Shown here: in pieces, positions 57,951-64,000 of the stretch
How the letters are laid out: each line of letters opens with the position of its first letter
Position numbering within the stretch: position 1 is the stretch's first letter
Virus record (IMG/VR): IMGVR_UViG_3300024239_000011
Coordinates: 479,036 to 543,035 of that record
DNA from: a virus
DNA: 64,000 nucleotides
Strand: one strand, 5' to 3'
Position numbers and translations under genes: made by a program
The notes under the pieces: model-generated
Database searches by the model: none
What the model saw: only the letters and a program-made list of their open reading frames with translations
Told to the model about the DNA's origin: nothing

Positions 57951-58005
57951 TTGACATATACAACCCTGGGCGATATTATCCTCTCAATTAAACGCCGACG
58001 AGAGG
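57951..58005 (+). promoter_or_regulatory. Strong host-type promoter with promoter-embedded anti-RBS arm
   Basis: TTGACA (57951-57956), 17-bp spacer, TATTAT (57974-57979). CCTCTC (57980-57985), between -10 and +1, pairs perfectly with GAGAGG (58000-58005), the ribosome site of the 58011 gene. Confidence 0.75.
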
Positions 58006-58010
58006 TTATC

Positions 58011-58865
58011 ATGGACATTTTCGCTGCTGCCGGTGCTGCCCCCAAAGCCAAGGTTGATGCCAAGGGCAAGAAAGATGAGCGCACCTCCTACCAGATGGGT
58101 CCGAACCTTGACGTGATCGTGGCTCTGGACTATCTGGAAAAGATGATCAAGGCGGAAAAGGAAAGCCGTCTGACCGAAGCCAAGGACGAAGCCACCGAAC
58201 ATTTCGTGGAACAGGCGATCAACAACGGTTCCTGCGAATCCTTCATCGGTAAGACCGACACCACCAAGGCAATGTTCGTGATTGGAAAGCGTGCCAGCAC
58301 GAGCGCCCCGAGCGTCGAGCAACTGTCCCTGTTCATGGAATTCGGCGTTCCCACCACGACGGTGACCAAGAAGCCCGCCGTGCAGGAACACTTCATCCTG
58401 AATCCCGCCATCCTGGGCAATGCTCGCCTGATGAAGAAGCTGAGCGACGCCATCGTGAAGGCTGGTCTGGGCACCATTCCGGATGAAGATGGCAATCAGG
58501 TGTCGATCCTTCAGAAGGTGGAAGCTGAAGATGAAATCAGCTACGTCGCCACCTCGGAAGAAACCCTGCCCTACATCTACAAGGTGGCGGAACAAGGCGT
58601 CGCCGCCGTCAACGAAGAAGTCCGCGATGATGTCGCCGCCAAGCATGCCGAGAAGGGCAAGCTGCCGGAAGAGATCATCAGCGCCCTGCTGGCGGCTGCC
58701 GCCACCATCACCGTCAAGGCGTGCGAACTGACCAAGGGCGATGCCACCATCGAAGACGTGTACGCCATTCTGAAGGCGAACAAGGTGAACCTGACCGTCG
58801 CCAACGACGACAAGAAGGGTTCGGTCGCCAAGGCTACCGCTCCGAAGAAGACTGCCAAGAAGTAA
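58011..58865 (+). CDS. Abundant early protein of unknown function, 284 aa
   Basis: No family recognised. Ala/Lys/Glu-rich, helical, with a Lys-rich C-terminal tail (KATAPKKTAKK) that could contact nucleic acid. Codon choice is extreme for this genome (AAG, GAA, CTG, ATC, GCC dominate) and the promoter is the best in the window, both signs of very high expression. Ends at a hairpin terminator. Confidence 0.7.
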   Translation: MDIFAAAGAAPKAKVDAKGKKDERTSYQMGPNLDVIVALDYLEKMIKAEKESRLTEAKDEATEHFVEQAINNGSCESFIGKTDTTKAMFVIGKRASTSAPSVEQLSLFMEFGVPTTTVTKKPAVQEHFILNPAILGNARLMKKLSDAIVKAGLGTIPDEDGNQVSILQKVEAEDEISYVATSEETLPYIYKVAEQGVAAVNEEVRDDVAAKHAEKGKLPEEIISALLAAAATITVKACELTKGDATIEDVYAILKANKVNLTVANDDKKGSVAKATAPKKTAKK

Positions 58866-58872
58866 GCACGTC

Positions 58873-58901
58873 AAGGGCGGTAGGATGATCCTACCGCCCT
58901 T
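58873..58901 (+). terminator. Hairpin, probable terminator
   Basis: 13-bp perfect stem (58873-58885 with 58889-58901). Only a short T run follows, so termination may be partial. Confidence 0.65.
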
Positions 58902-58920
58902 AGTATGTCTGGGGAATATC

Positions 58921-59244
58921 ATGCAAACTGGTGCCCGCATCGTTACCCGCCCAAGCGGCGACAATCTTGATAGCGCCCCTGATCTCGTCATCGGGGTGTG
59001 CTTCAAAAATCAAACCGCGCTCAAAGCGGGTCATGTCTATGAGATTCGCGAGTTCGACGGTGTGCTTACGCTGGCGGACCTTGGTCCTAGCTGGATCGGC
59101 GTGACTGCGAAAGATTCCATCGTTCAGTCGCCGTGTTGGAGTTTTGACATTGGTGACGTGATCGCGTTCGCAGGCAAGTCTATTATCCTCACCAAGGAAG
59201 AATTCTTGAACCGCGCCGCAAAGGGGGCTGACGATGCTGGTTAA
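58921..59244 (+). CDS. Hypothetical protein, 107 aa
   Basis: Not recognised. GGGGAATATC precedes ATG 58921. Beta-rich, SH3-like pattern with several Gly turns. Overlaps the next gene. Confidence 0.6.
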   Translation: MQTGARIVTRPSGDNLDSAPDLVIGVCFKNQTALKAGHVYEIREFDGVLTLADLGPSWIGVTAKDSIVQSPCWSFDIGDVIAFAGKSIILTKEEFLNRAAKGADDAG

Positions 59245-59473
59245 CATCGACGCTCGCATTGCCGAACTCGAAAAGACCATTCTGCGCCTCAACGATAATC
59301 TTGAGGTTCGGGTAAAAGCATACCGAGATGAAACCATCCGGGGCGCGGAACAGACCGGACAAGTCCGGGTCAATGATCTGGTCAACGTCGATACCACCAT
59401 TCTCATGATTCGCAACGCCGATGCCGAATTGCGCGGTCTGCGCCTACTTCGTCTTCAATCCATCAGGCGGTAA
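59234..59473 (+). CDS. Hypothetical coiled-coil protein, 79 aa
   Basis: Not recognised. Two helices with heptad pattern (DARIAELEKTILRLNDNL; ILMIRNADAELRGLRLLRL). Overlaps the previous stop. Confidence 0.6.
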   Translation: MLVNIDARIAELEKTILRLNDNLEVRVKAYRDETIRGAEQTGQVRVNDLVNVDTTILMIRNADAELRGLRLLRLQSIRR

Positions 59474-59477
59474 TGTA

Positions 59478-59996
59478 ATGATGAAGGTTCTTCCCTATAT
59501 CGGTTTGTTCGGTACCTGTGGTACCAGTACGTGGCGTGATCCATTCATCGCGCGTTACCAGCAAAATGGTATCAATTATTTCAACCCAAAGGTTGAAAGT
59601 TGGACGCCCGAGTGTGCAGACATCGAAAAGCGGCACCTCAAGAGCGATCAGATCATTCTTTTCCCCGTGACGGGTGAAACCTATGGCACCGGCTCGCTGG
59701 GCGAAACCGGTTTCTCGGCGTTGTCGGTGGTTCTGTCCATCATGGAGCGTCCCAACCGCTACGTGGTCATCATGATCGAAAAGGACATGGACCCGAAGCT
59801 GAAGGACGAAAATCCGGTCGCCTGGAAGGAATCGGTTCGTGCGAGAAAGCTAGTCCTGGCGCATCTGTCAGAACTGAAGCATCCGAACGTGTTCGTGGTG
59901 GACAGCTTCGACCAGATGATGGAACTGAGCCTGGAACTCTATAGCGTCGTCAACAAGGTCGAAGACATCTACACCAAGTGGCGGAAGACCGCATAG
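59478..59996 (+). CDS. Nucleoside 2-deoxyribosyltransferase-like protein
   Basis: 172 residues. IGLFGTCGTSTWRDPFI at the start, YFNPKVESWTPEC, SDQIILFPVT and YGTGSLGETGFS follow the order of Nuc_deoxyri_tr2-type domains (Rossmann-like, Glu nucleophile in a GxxxE context). Such proteins exchange bases on deoxynucleosides or act on NAD-like compounds. Exact substrate unknown. Start at ATG 59478 overlapping an ATGTAATGATG run. Confidence 0.55.
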   Translation: MMKVLPYIGLFGTCGTSTWRDPFIARYQQNGINYFNPKVESWTPECADIEKRHLKSDQIILFPVTGETYGTGSLGETGFSALSVVLSIMERPNRYVVIMIEKDMDPKLKDENPVAWKESVRARKLVLAHLSELKHPNVFVVDSFDQMMELSLELYSVVNKVEDIYTKWRKTA

Positions 59997-60005
59997 GAGA
60001 GCGCC

Positions 60006-61013
60006 ATGCTGATTCGACTGAACGATAATGAAGAAATCGCCCGCCGTTATGCCTTCGATCCTGATACGGTTGACAAGTGGTCCACACGAACACCGTTTAA
60101 TCGTTATGACAGCCGTTTCGAACAGCAGAGGGTGAAACCGAAATTCAGCTATCCGTTGATCCGGCGCCCCAATTGCGATGGCGTTGAAGCCATTCACGAC
60201 GGTCTGCTGTGGATGTACAGCGATGCGTATTCGCAGCACCGCCCCGTTGTGTTTGCACCGCATGATGCGTGGCATATCGTCCTGACCGAACTGGCATCGG
60301 TGATTAAAACGAATGCGGATGCCTGCCGCTCGCTGTTTACCCGTTCGGATACCAAGATCGAAATCTTGATTCCAGGGTTCGAGCAGCTTGATTTGGTTGC
60401 CGTGATGGGCGAACTGCGTGATCTCGTTCCCGTGGACACCGGCATTTTCTTGCCCGAGTTCAGCACGCACACCGAGGGGTCGCGTATGGCTGCCCTGGCG
60501 GCGTTTTGCGATGCCGTCCAGAACTTCTATTCATACGGCACGTTCATGTGCGGTCTGCCCGCCGTCAAAGTCACTGGCACCGACACCGATTGGGCGATGA
60601 TCGAAAACCATGCGGGTCTTCTCGGTAAGATGTTCGGGGACATCGGGCTTGGGAAAGTTCAGGATTGGCTTTCCGCCGTACAGGCGCGGGTTCGAATGAT
60701 CCGCAACACCCTGGCGGGCGGTGATCAGACCGACTGGATCAATTTCTTCAGCCAGAAGAACATCGGTTCGGGTGGAGAGAAGAAGATCAACGGGTGGATC
60801 ACCGAGTTTTGGTTCCAGCAACCCGACAATCCCAAGCTGGAAAACTTCAACTATACGTGGGCAATCGTCCCGTATAAGAATGTCGAAACGCAGCGGGAGT
60901 TTCGCGGGGTGTATGGACCGTTCTTAGCTCGCCGCGATGCCGATGGTTTCGTCTACTCGGACTACGCCGAGGTCATTTTCGAGAAAGTGGCAAAAACCAC
61001 GACCGAACAATAA
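60006..61013 (+). CDS. DUF4419-like protein, 335 aa
   Basis: PVVFAPHDAWHIVLTELASV (about 79-98), FMCGLPAVKVTGTDTDW (about 180-196) and GSGGEKKINGWITEFW (about 257-272) match the three conserved blocks I know from DUF4419 (xHDxW, GIPxxxLxGxxxDW, GxxxxxxGWIxAFF). Function of the family is unknown. GGAGAGCGCC precedes the ATG. Adjacent to the deoxyribosyltransferase-like gene. Confidence 0.6.
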   Translation: MLIRLNDNEEIARRYAFDPDTVDKWSTRTPFNRYDSRFEQQRVKPKFSYPLIRRPNCDGVEAIHDGLLWMYSDAYSQHRPVVFAPHDAWHIVLTELASVIKTNADACRSLFTRSDTKIEILIPGFEQLDLVAVMGELRDLVPVDTGIFLPEFSTHTEGSRMAALAAFCDAVQNFYSYGTFMCGLPAVKVTGTDTDWAMIENHAGLLGKMFGDIGLGKVQDWLSAVQARVRMIRNTLAGGDQTDWINFFSQKNIGSGGEKKINGWITEFWFQQPDNPKLENFNYTWAIVPYKNVETQREFRGVYGPFLARRDADGFVYSDYAEVIFEKVAKTTTEQ

Positions 61014-61025
61014 AAGTATGTTTCC

Positions 61026-61063
61026 AAAAAAAGTAAGGGCGGAAAGCGCCGCTCTTACTTTTT
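61026..61063 (+). terminator. Intrinsic terminator
   Basis: AAAAAGTAAG/CTTACTTTTT outer stem (10 bp) with a GGCG/CGCC inner stem, ending in a T run. Confidence 0.8.
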
Positions 61064-61085
61064 CGGGACCACCATTCTTAAGATA

Positions 61086-61280
61086 ATGAAAAGATTTTCT
61101 GGGGTTTTGTTTGGAACCATCGTCAATACGGAAGATGTTCAGCTTCAAGATCATGGTACGATTACGTTGAATGAAAATGTCGAAAGTATTTGGGAGCAGT
61201 TCCACACGTTGTTTACTGAATTTAATTTCGCGGCACCTCTTTACAACTCTAGCGTCCCCCCCTATACTAGCAACATCTGA
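61086..61280 (+). CDS. Hypothetical small protein, 64 aa
   Basis: Not recognised; A+T-rich. No good ribosome site, and its 3' end contains the next gene's promoter. It may be a real small gene or only an open frame. Confidence 0.4.
   Translation: MKRFSGVLFGTIVNTEDVQLQDHGTITLNENVESIWEQFHTLFTEFNFAAPLYNSSVPPYTSNI
61240..61268 (+). promoter_or_regulatory. Host-type promoter TTTACA-N17-TATACT
   Basis: -35 at 61240-61245, -10 at 61263-61268; drives the codon-optimised 61295 gene. Confidence 0.7.
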
Positions 61281-61294
61281 GAGGGAGCTTCACC

Positions 61295-61531
61295 ATGAGC
61301 CGCGTGGGTGACAAGTTGATCGAAGCCAACGACGAAGGTTATCAAGCCCGTCTGGACGGCAAGGTGCGCGAATTCCCGGTTGTGGAAGCCTCCGACGCCG
61401 ATCTGCGCGAATGGGAAGCCAGTCTGCGCAACGAACGTTTCGCCGGGTGGGACGAAGCCAACCGCATGATCCGTGAAGGTCTGTTGATTAAGAAGAACGG
61501 CAAGTACGTTCCGGCGAAGAAGGTGGCGTGA
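61295..61531 (+). CDS. Hypothetical small early protein, 78 aa
   Basis: Not recognised. Codon use like the abundant 58011 gene. Acidic helical middle, basic KKNGKYVPAKKVA tail. GAGAGGGAG precedes ATG 61295. Confidence 0.65.
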   Translation: MSRVGDKLIEANDEGYQARLDGKVREFPVVEASDADLREWEASLRNERFAGWDEANRMIREGLLIKKNGKYVPAKKVA

Positions 61532-61533
61532 TC

Positions 61534-62385
61534 ATGCGTATGCCCGACATGGAACATCTGTTCGCCGGTATCACGGCGGCTCTGAAGAACGAACCGCGCG
61601 ACGACGCCCAAAGCCAGGATTGGCTTCTGGGCTACGACAAGAGCGGCGAACTGGTCAACGCAGATTTGATCGCGCTCGATGCCGATGATGATCTTCGTAT
61701 TGCTCCCTCGATTTCGGAAGTGATGTACGTTCTTGGCTGCTGGAAGCGCCAGACCGAACCCTATCCGATGCCGGTGGTCCGCCCGGTCAAACCCGCCAAG
61801 AAGATGGAGAATTTTTCGTCCTGGGGCGTCTACGGCAATCATGCTGAATTTTTCGTCCCGATGGACTGGAACCTGATGCGTGAGCGAAATCCTATGCCCA
61901 TCACGTGGTATGGTGGTCCGGTCAGCCCGTGGCGTGGTATGGAATACCTGGGCATCGACATCACTGATCTGCGCACAATGGCGCAGAATGAGTGCCCGTG
62001 TGCCGAAATGACCTACACGGCGTTCGTGCCGGTCGCCGTCCTGACCGACGACTCTAAGGGCAAATACCTGAACAACAAATATCGCCATCTGATCGAAGAT
62101 GGTAGTAGTCTTCCCATGACAACCGACATGATCGCGGACGGCGACTGGAATCGTACCATGAATGGGTGGTTCGAACGGGTCTACGACAAGGAAGGTGATG
62201 AACACCTCGGTAAGCCGGTGCCCGTCCGCGATCATATCGGCACCATCGAACGCGCGGTGCTTGGTAGCGGCTACAATAGTTGCATCCTTCCAACCGATGG
62301 GTGCAACGGGCTGGAATACGTGATGATCCCGCTGGACAACGGCGATCACATCATTTGCGTCGCCTGGGAATGGTCGAACAAGTAA
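61534..62385 (+). CDS. Hypothetical protein, 283 aa
   Basis: Not recognised. ATG 61534 (AAGGTGG upstream) preferred over the overlapping GTG at 61528. Mixed alpha/beta; several Trp/Gly turns. Last gene before the homing endonuclease insertion. Confidence 0.65.
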   Translation: MRMPDMEHLFAGITAALKNEPRDDAQSQDWLLGYDKSGELVNADLIALDADDDLRIAPSISEVMYVLGCWKRQTEPYPMPVVRPVKPAKKMENFSSWGVYGNHAEFFVPMDWNLMRERNPMPITWYGGPVSPWRGMEYLGIDITDLRTMAQNECPCAEMTYTAFVPVAVLTDDSKGKYLNNKYRHLIEDGSSLPMTTDMIADGDWNRTMNGWFERVYDKEGDEHLGKPVPVRDHIGTIERAVLGSGYNSCILPTDGCNGLEYVMIPLDNGDHIICVAWEWSNK

Positions 62386-62396
62386 GGGTTCTGACA

Positions 62397-62444
62397 ATGG
62401 ACACCTATGAGACTATTCAATTCAACAGCTTAGCAAGACATTGA
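62397..62444 (+). other. Short frame cut by homing endonuclease
   Basis: ATG 62397 opens MDTYETIQFNSLARH and stops at 62442-62444, inside the 3' end of the opposite-strand endonuclease. It may be the front of a gene displaced by the insertion; no continuation is visible in this window. Confidence 0.3.
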
Positions 62445-63726
62445 CAAAGATAACGTCCCCGGAGGAAAATTCCTGATTGGAATGATCGTCGGACGACACT
62501 GTTGTATGAGAAATAGAAACACGGTAATCCTCGTACAATTGTTCGAGTGTTTTCCCACATTGTGTCATTTTGGACTGATTTTTAGATGCGGGTAGCATTT
62601 GAAGATTAGTCCAGTGCGCAATGATTTCTGGTGGTACCCCGTTTCGAAATCCTTCCGCCTTTGAGAAAATGTGATCCAAGTGGTTTTCGCGATTGCGCGG
62701 AAGCCTATCTGGATTGATTTTATAGTAATGATCACGAAAAGATTTGTTGGTTAATGACGTAACCAAGTCACAGTATCGGCGCCAAGGGTCTTTAAGGGAT
62801 GGATCGGTCCACTCCCCATTATTGATTCTCGCCGTGGCAATTTTCGCCAACACTATTGGAGAACGGCTAGGATTATCAACTCCATATTTTTCTAGGTAAG
62901 CTTCAATTTTCTTATGATGTATACGGTCGTATTCGTCAGGCGTTTTCGATCTCCATGTTGCGGCATTTTTATCTTTAACCGGTTGTGCGCTCATGGGATG
63001 GGATGTGCCATAGTTCGCTTGCCATGTCGCTTTGGCTTTTTCATAAAATTCTGGCACTTGGAGTGGATTTGCAGTGCCGTATTTTTCAAGCATGGTGCGA
63101 CGAGCTTTCGACATGTCTTGTGGGTTGCCATTAGGGTTTCCGCCTTTACCATACCCACAGTATGGACATCCGTGACCTCGCATATGATGTCCTGCTTGTT
63201 GTTCAAACATACCATGCTTTTGACATATAATTTTTACCTTGTTATGGTTGCCAGTATAGTCCACTAATGAATATTCGTACTCATCACCATGTACTTCTTT
63301 AGCTTTTTCTATGAAACTTTCATTGGTATGCGCAATGTTCTTTCCGTAACATTTTTGGCAGCCAGAACCATTAAGATGATTTCCGGCAAGTTGTTCAAAC
63401 ACGCCATGGTGCCGACAGGTGATTTTTACTTTCTTATGGCGACTGGTATAGACGGTATTTTGATAATCGTATTCATCGCCATGTACAACTTGTGCTTTCT
63501 GAATAAATTGTTCGGTGGTCATTCCTATTTTTTGTTCTTGCGCACATTTATTACAACCATTACCACGCAGATGTGAATATGGAACCTGCTCGAACATTCC
63601 ATGTTGAGGGCATATAATCTGTATTTTGGTTGTACTGTTTTTATAGACGGTTTCTGTATAAGAATACGTATTACCGTGGCGCGCTTTCGCGAGCGCGATG
63701 AATTCTTCTGTGGATTTTATAGCCAT
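62422..63726 (-). CDS. Homing endonuclease, zinc repeats plus HNH-like domain
   Basis: 434 residues. Three tandem zinc repeats (about 8-60, 65-115, 118-172) of the same FIxxAxxxHGDxYxY...CxxHGxFEQ...H..GxGCxxC kind as the 3912 protein. The C-terminus has NHLDHIFSKAEGF...ISWTNLQMLPASKNQSK, an H-D-H...N...K pattern of HNH nucleases. So two endonucleases share the DNA-binding repeats but not the nuclease. Start ATG 63726 follows GCAGGAAATAA. Confidence 0.75.
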   Translation of the reverse strand: MAIKSTEEFIALAKARHGNTYSYTETVYKNSTTKIQIICPQHGMFEQVPYSHLRGNGCNKCAQEQKIGMTTEQFIQKAQVVHGDEYDYQNTVYTSRHKKVKITCRHHGVFEQLAGNHLNGSGCQKCYGKNIAHTNESFIEKAKEVHGDEYEYSLVDYTGNHNKVKIICQKHGMFEQQAGHHMRGHGCPYCGYGKGGNPNGNPQDMSKARRTMLEKYGTANPLQVPEFYEKAKATWQANYGTSHPMSAQPVKDKNAATWRSKTPDEYDRIHHKKIEAYLEKYGVDNPSRSPIVLAKIATARINNGEWTDPSLKDPWRRYCDLVTSLTNKSFRDHYYKINPDRLPRNRENHLDHIFSKAEGFRNGVPPEIIAHWTNLQMLPASKNQSKMTQCGKTLEQLYEDYRVSISHTTVSSDDHSNQEFSSGDVIFVNVLLSC

Positions 63727-63738
63727 TTATTTCCTGCA

Positions 63739-63820
63739 ATAAATAGAGACGTGGGACAGCCCAGGTTCCTGTGCCGGGTTTTTCGGTGTTGGACGCACCG
63801 AAATTACCACCTCTATTTAT
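63739..63820. promoter_or_regulatory. Two-promoter hairpin module before homing endonuclease (copy 3)
   Basis: ATAAATAG (63739-63746) faces right toward the ligase-like gene and CTATTTAT (63813-63820) faces left toward the endonuclease. In endonuclease sense: ATAAATAGAG...GTGGTAATT, a 7-bp hairpin, AAA, a second hairpin, GGCTGTCCCAC, CTCTATTTAT. The outer stem is 10 bp. GGGACAGCC is at 63753-63761. Confidence 0.75.
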
Positions 63821-63832
63821 CCAAATGTGGCA

Positions 63833-63861
63833 TTGACATTGAGTGTTTTTATTGCTACGTT
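63833..63861 (+). promoter_or_regulatory. Host-type promoter TTGACA-N17-TACGTT
   Basis: -35 at 63833-63838, -10 at 63856-63861, before the ligase-like gene. Confidence 0.6.
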
Positions 63862-63883
63862 GTAGCAAATCATAGGAGACGCC

Positions 63884-64000
63884 ATGTCCATATTCGATTT
63901 TGATGAATATCGCTATCTCTACCCCCCTCGACCAGAGAATGCGTGTTCCCCCGAACAAATCGAATCTTTCAATGCCCGTGGTTTCTGCGGGCAAATAAAA
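63884..64000 (+). CDS. Probable ATP-dependent DNA/RNA ligase, 5' end only
   Basis: 39 residues to the window edge. YRYLYPPRPENACSPEQIES then FNARGFCGQIK resembles the front of short phage ligases (YxYLYPPRP...GWxxQxK-x-NGT), where the final Lys would be the AMP-binding nucleophile. The rest of the gene is outside the window, so the call stays open. TAGGAGACGCC precedes the ATG. Confidence 0.45.
   Translation, partial: MSIFDFDEYRYLYPPRPENACSPEQIESFNARGFCGQIK

Noticed and set aside
1-64000. CRISPR arrays, insertion sequences, rRNA genes, integrase/att sites
   Set aside because: Looked for direct-repeat arrays, transposase-like proteins, rRNA segments and integrase genes and saw none.

Overview
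The window is a stretch of a large T4-like (Straboviridae-type) tailed-phage genome. The signs are T4-type late promoters (TAAATA, often TATAAATA) in front of most late units on both strands, a GroES/gp31-like chaperonin, T4-style tail-fibre proteins, dCMP deaminase, several free-standing homing endonucleases, phage tRNAs, and very dense gene packing with ATGA, GTGA and TAATG overlaps. Host-type promoters (TTGACA-N17-TATAAT-like) precede many other genes. The host is probably a proteobacterium, but I cannot name it from sequence. Layout: 1-3.8 kb (minus) holds a partial rhomboid protease, a macro-domain protein, the GroES-like protein and a short DnaE-like protein. 3.9-4.8 kb is a homing endonuclease. 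4.9-7.7 kb holds MazG-like, zinc-ribbon, ParB-like and U32-like Fe-S proteins. 7.7-15.9 kb (minus) is a block of six tail-fibre/adhesin genes. 15.9-21.8 kb (plus) holds two virion-type unknowns and a five-gene sugar cluster (two methyltransferases, three glycosyltransferases). 21.8-29.9 kb holds small unknowns, tRNA-Thr, tRNA-Lys and tRNA-Asn (the last two split by group I introns), an HNH homing endonuclease, a nucleotidyltransferase-like protein and an M23 peptidase-like protein. 30-35 kb is mostly unknowns plus an ADP-ribosyltransferase-like protein. 35.2-39.8 kb holds a DNA methyltransferase, two tRNAs read as isoleucine, another homing endonuclease and TilS. 39.8-47.3 kb (minus) holds a second ADP-ribosyltransferase-like protein, a membrane protein and large unknowns. 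47.3-62.4 kb (plus) is a nucleotide-metabolism and translation region with HAD, HD, isoleucyl-tRNA synthetase, Nudix, MazG-like, dCMP deaminase, tyrosine-phosphatase-like, deoxyribosyltransferase-like and DUF4419-like genes. 62.4-63.7 kb is another homing endonuclease, and the window ends in the start of a probable ATP-dependent ligase. Three systems stand out. (1) In many units the anti-Shine-Dalgarno arm of a hairpin lies inside the promoter, upstream of the predicted start of transcription, so only transcripts begun at that promoter should be translatable. In front of three homing endonucleases this takes the form of a shared ~90-nt module with two late promoters facing each other. Five other late promoters sit exactly where transcription would start on the A of the ATG, giving leaderless mRNAs. 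(2) The phage carries an isoleucine-decoding set: IleRS, TilS and a CAU tRNA with tRNA-Ile2 features. (3) Seven late-promoter genes share an N-terminal M-x-[IVM]-x-E-[LI] leader resembling T4 Alt, which suggests a family of proteins packaged in the head and injected, including a nucleotidyltransferase-like protein and possibly an ADP-ribosyltransferase-like one.
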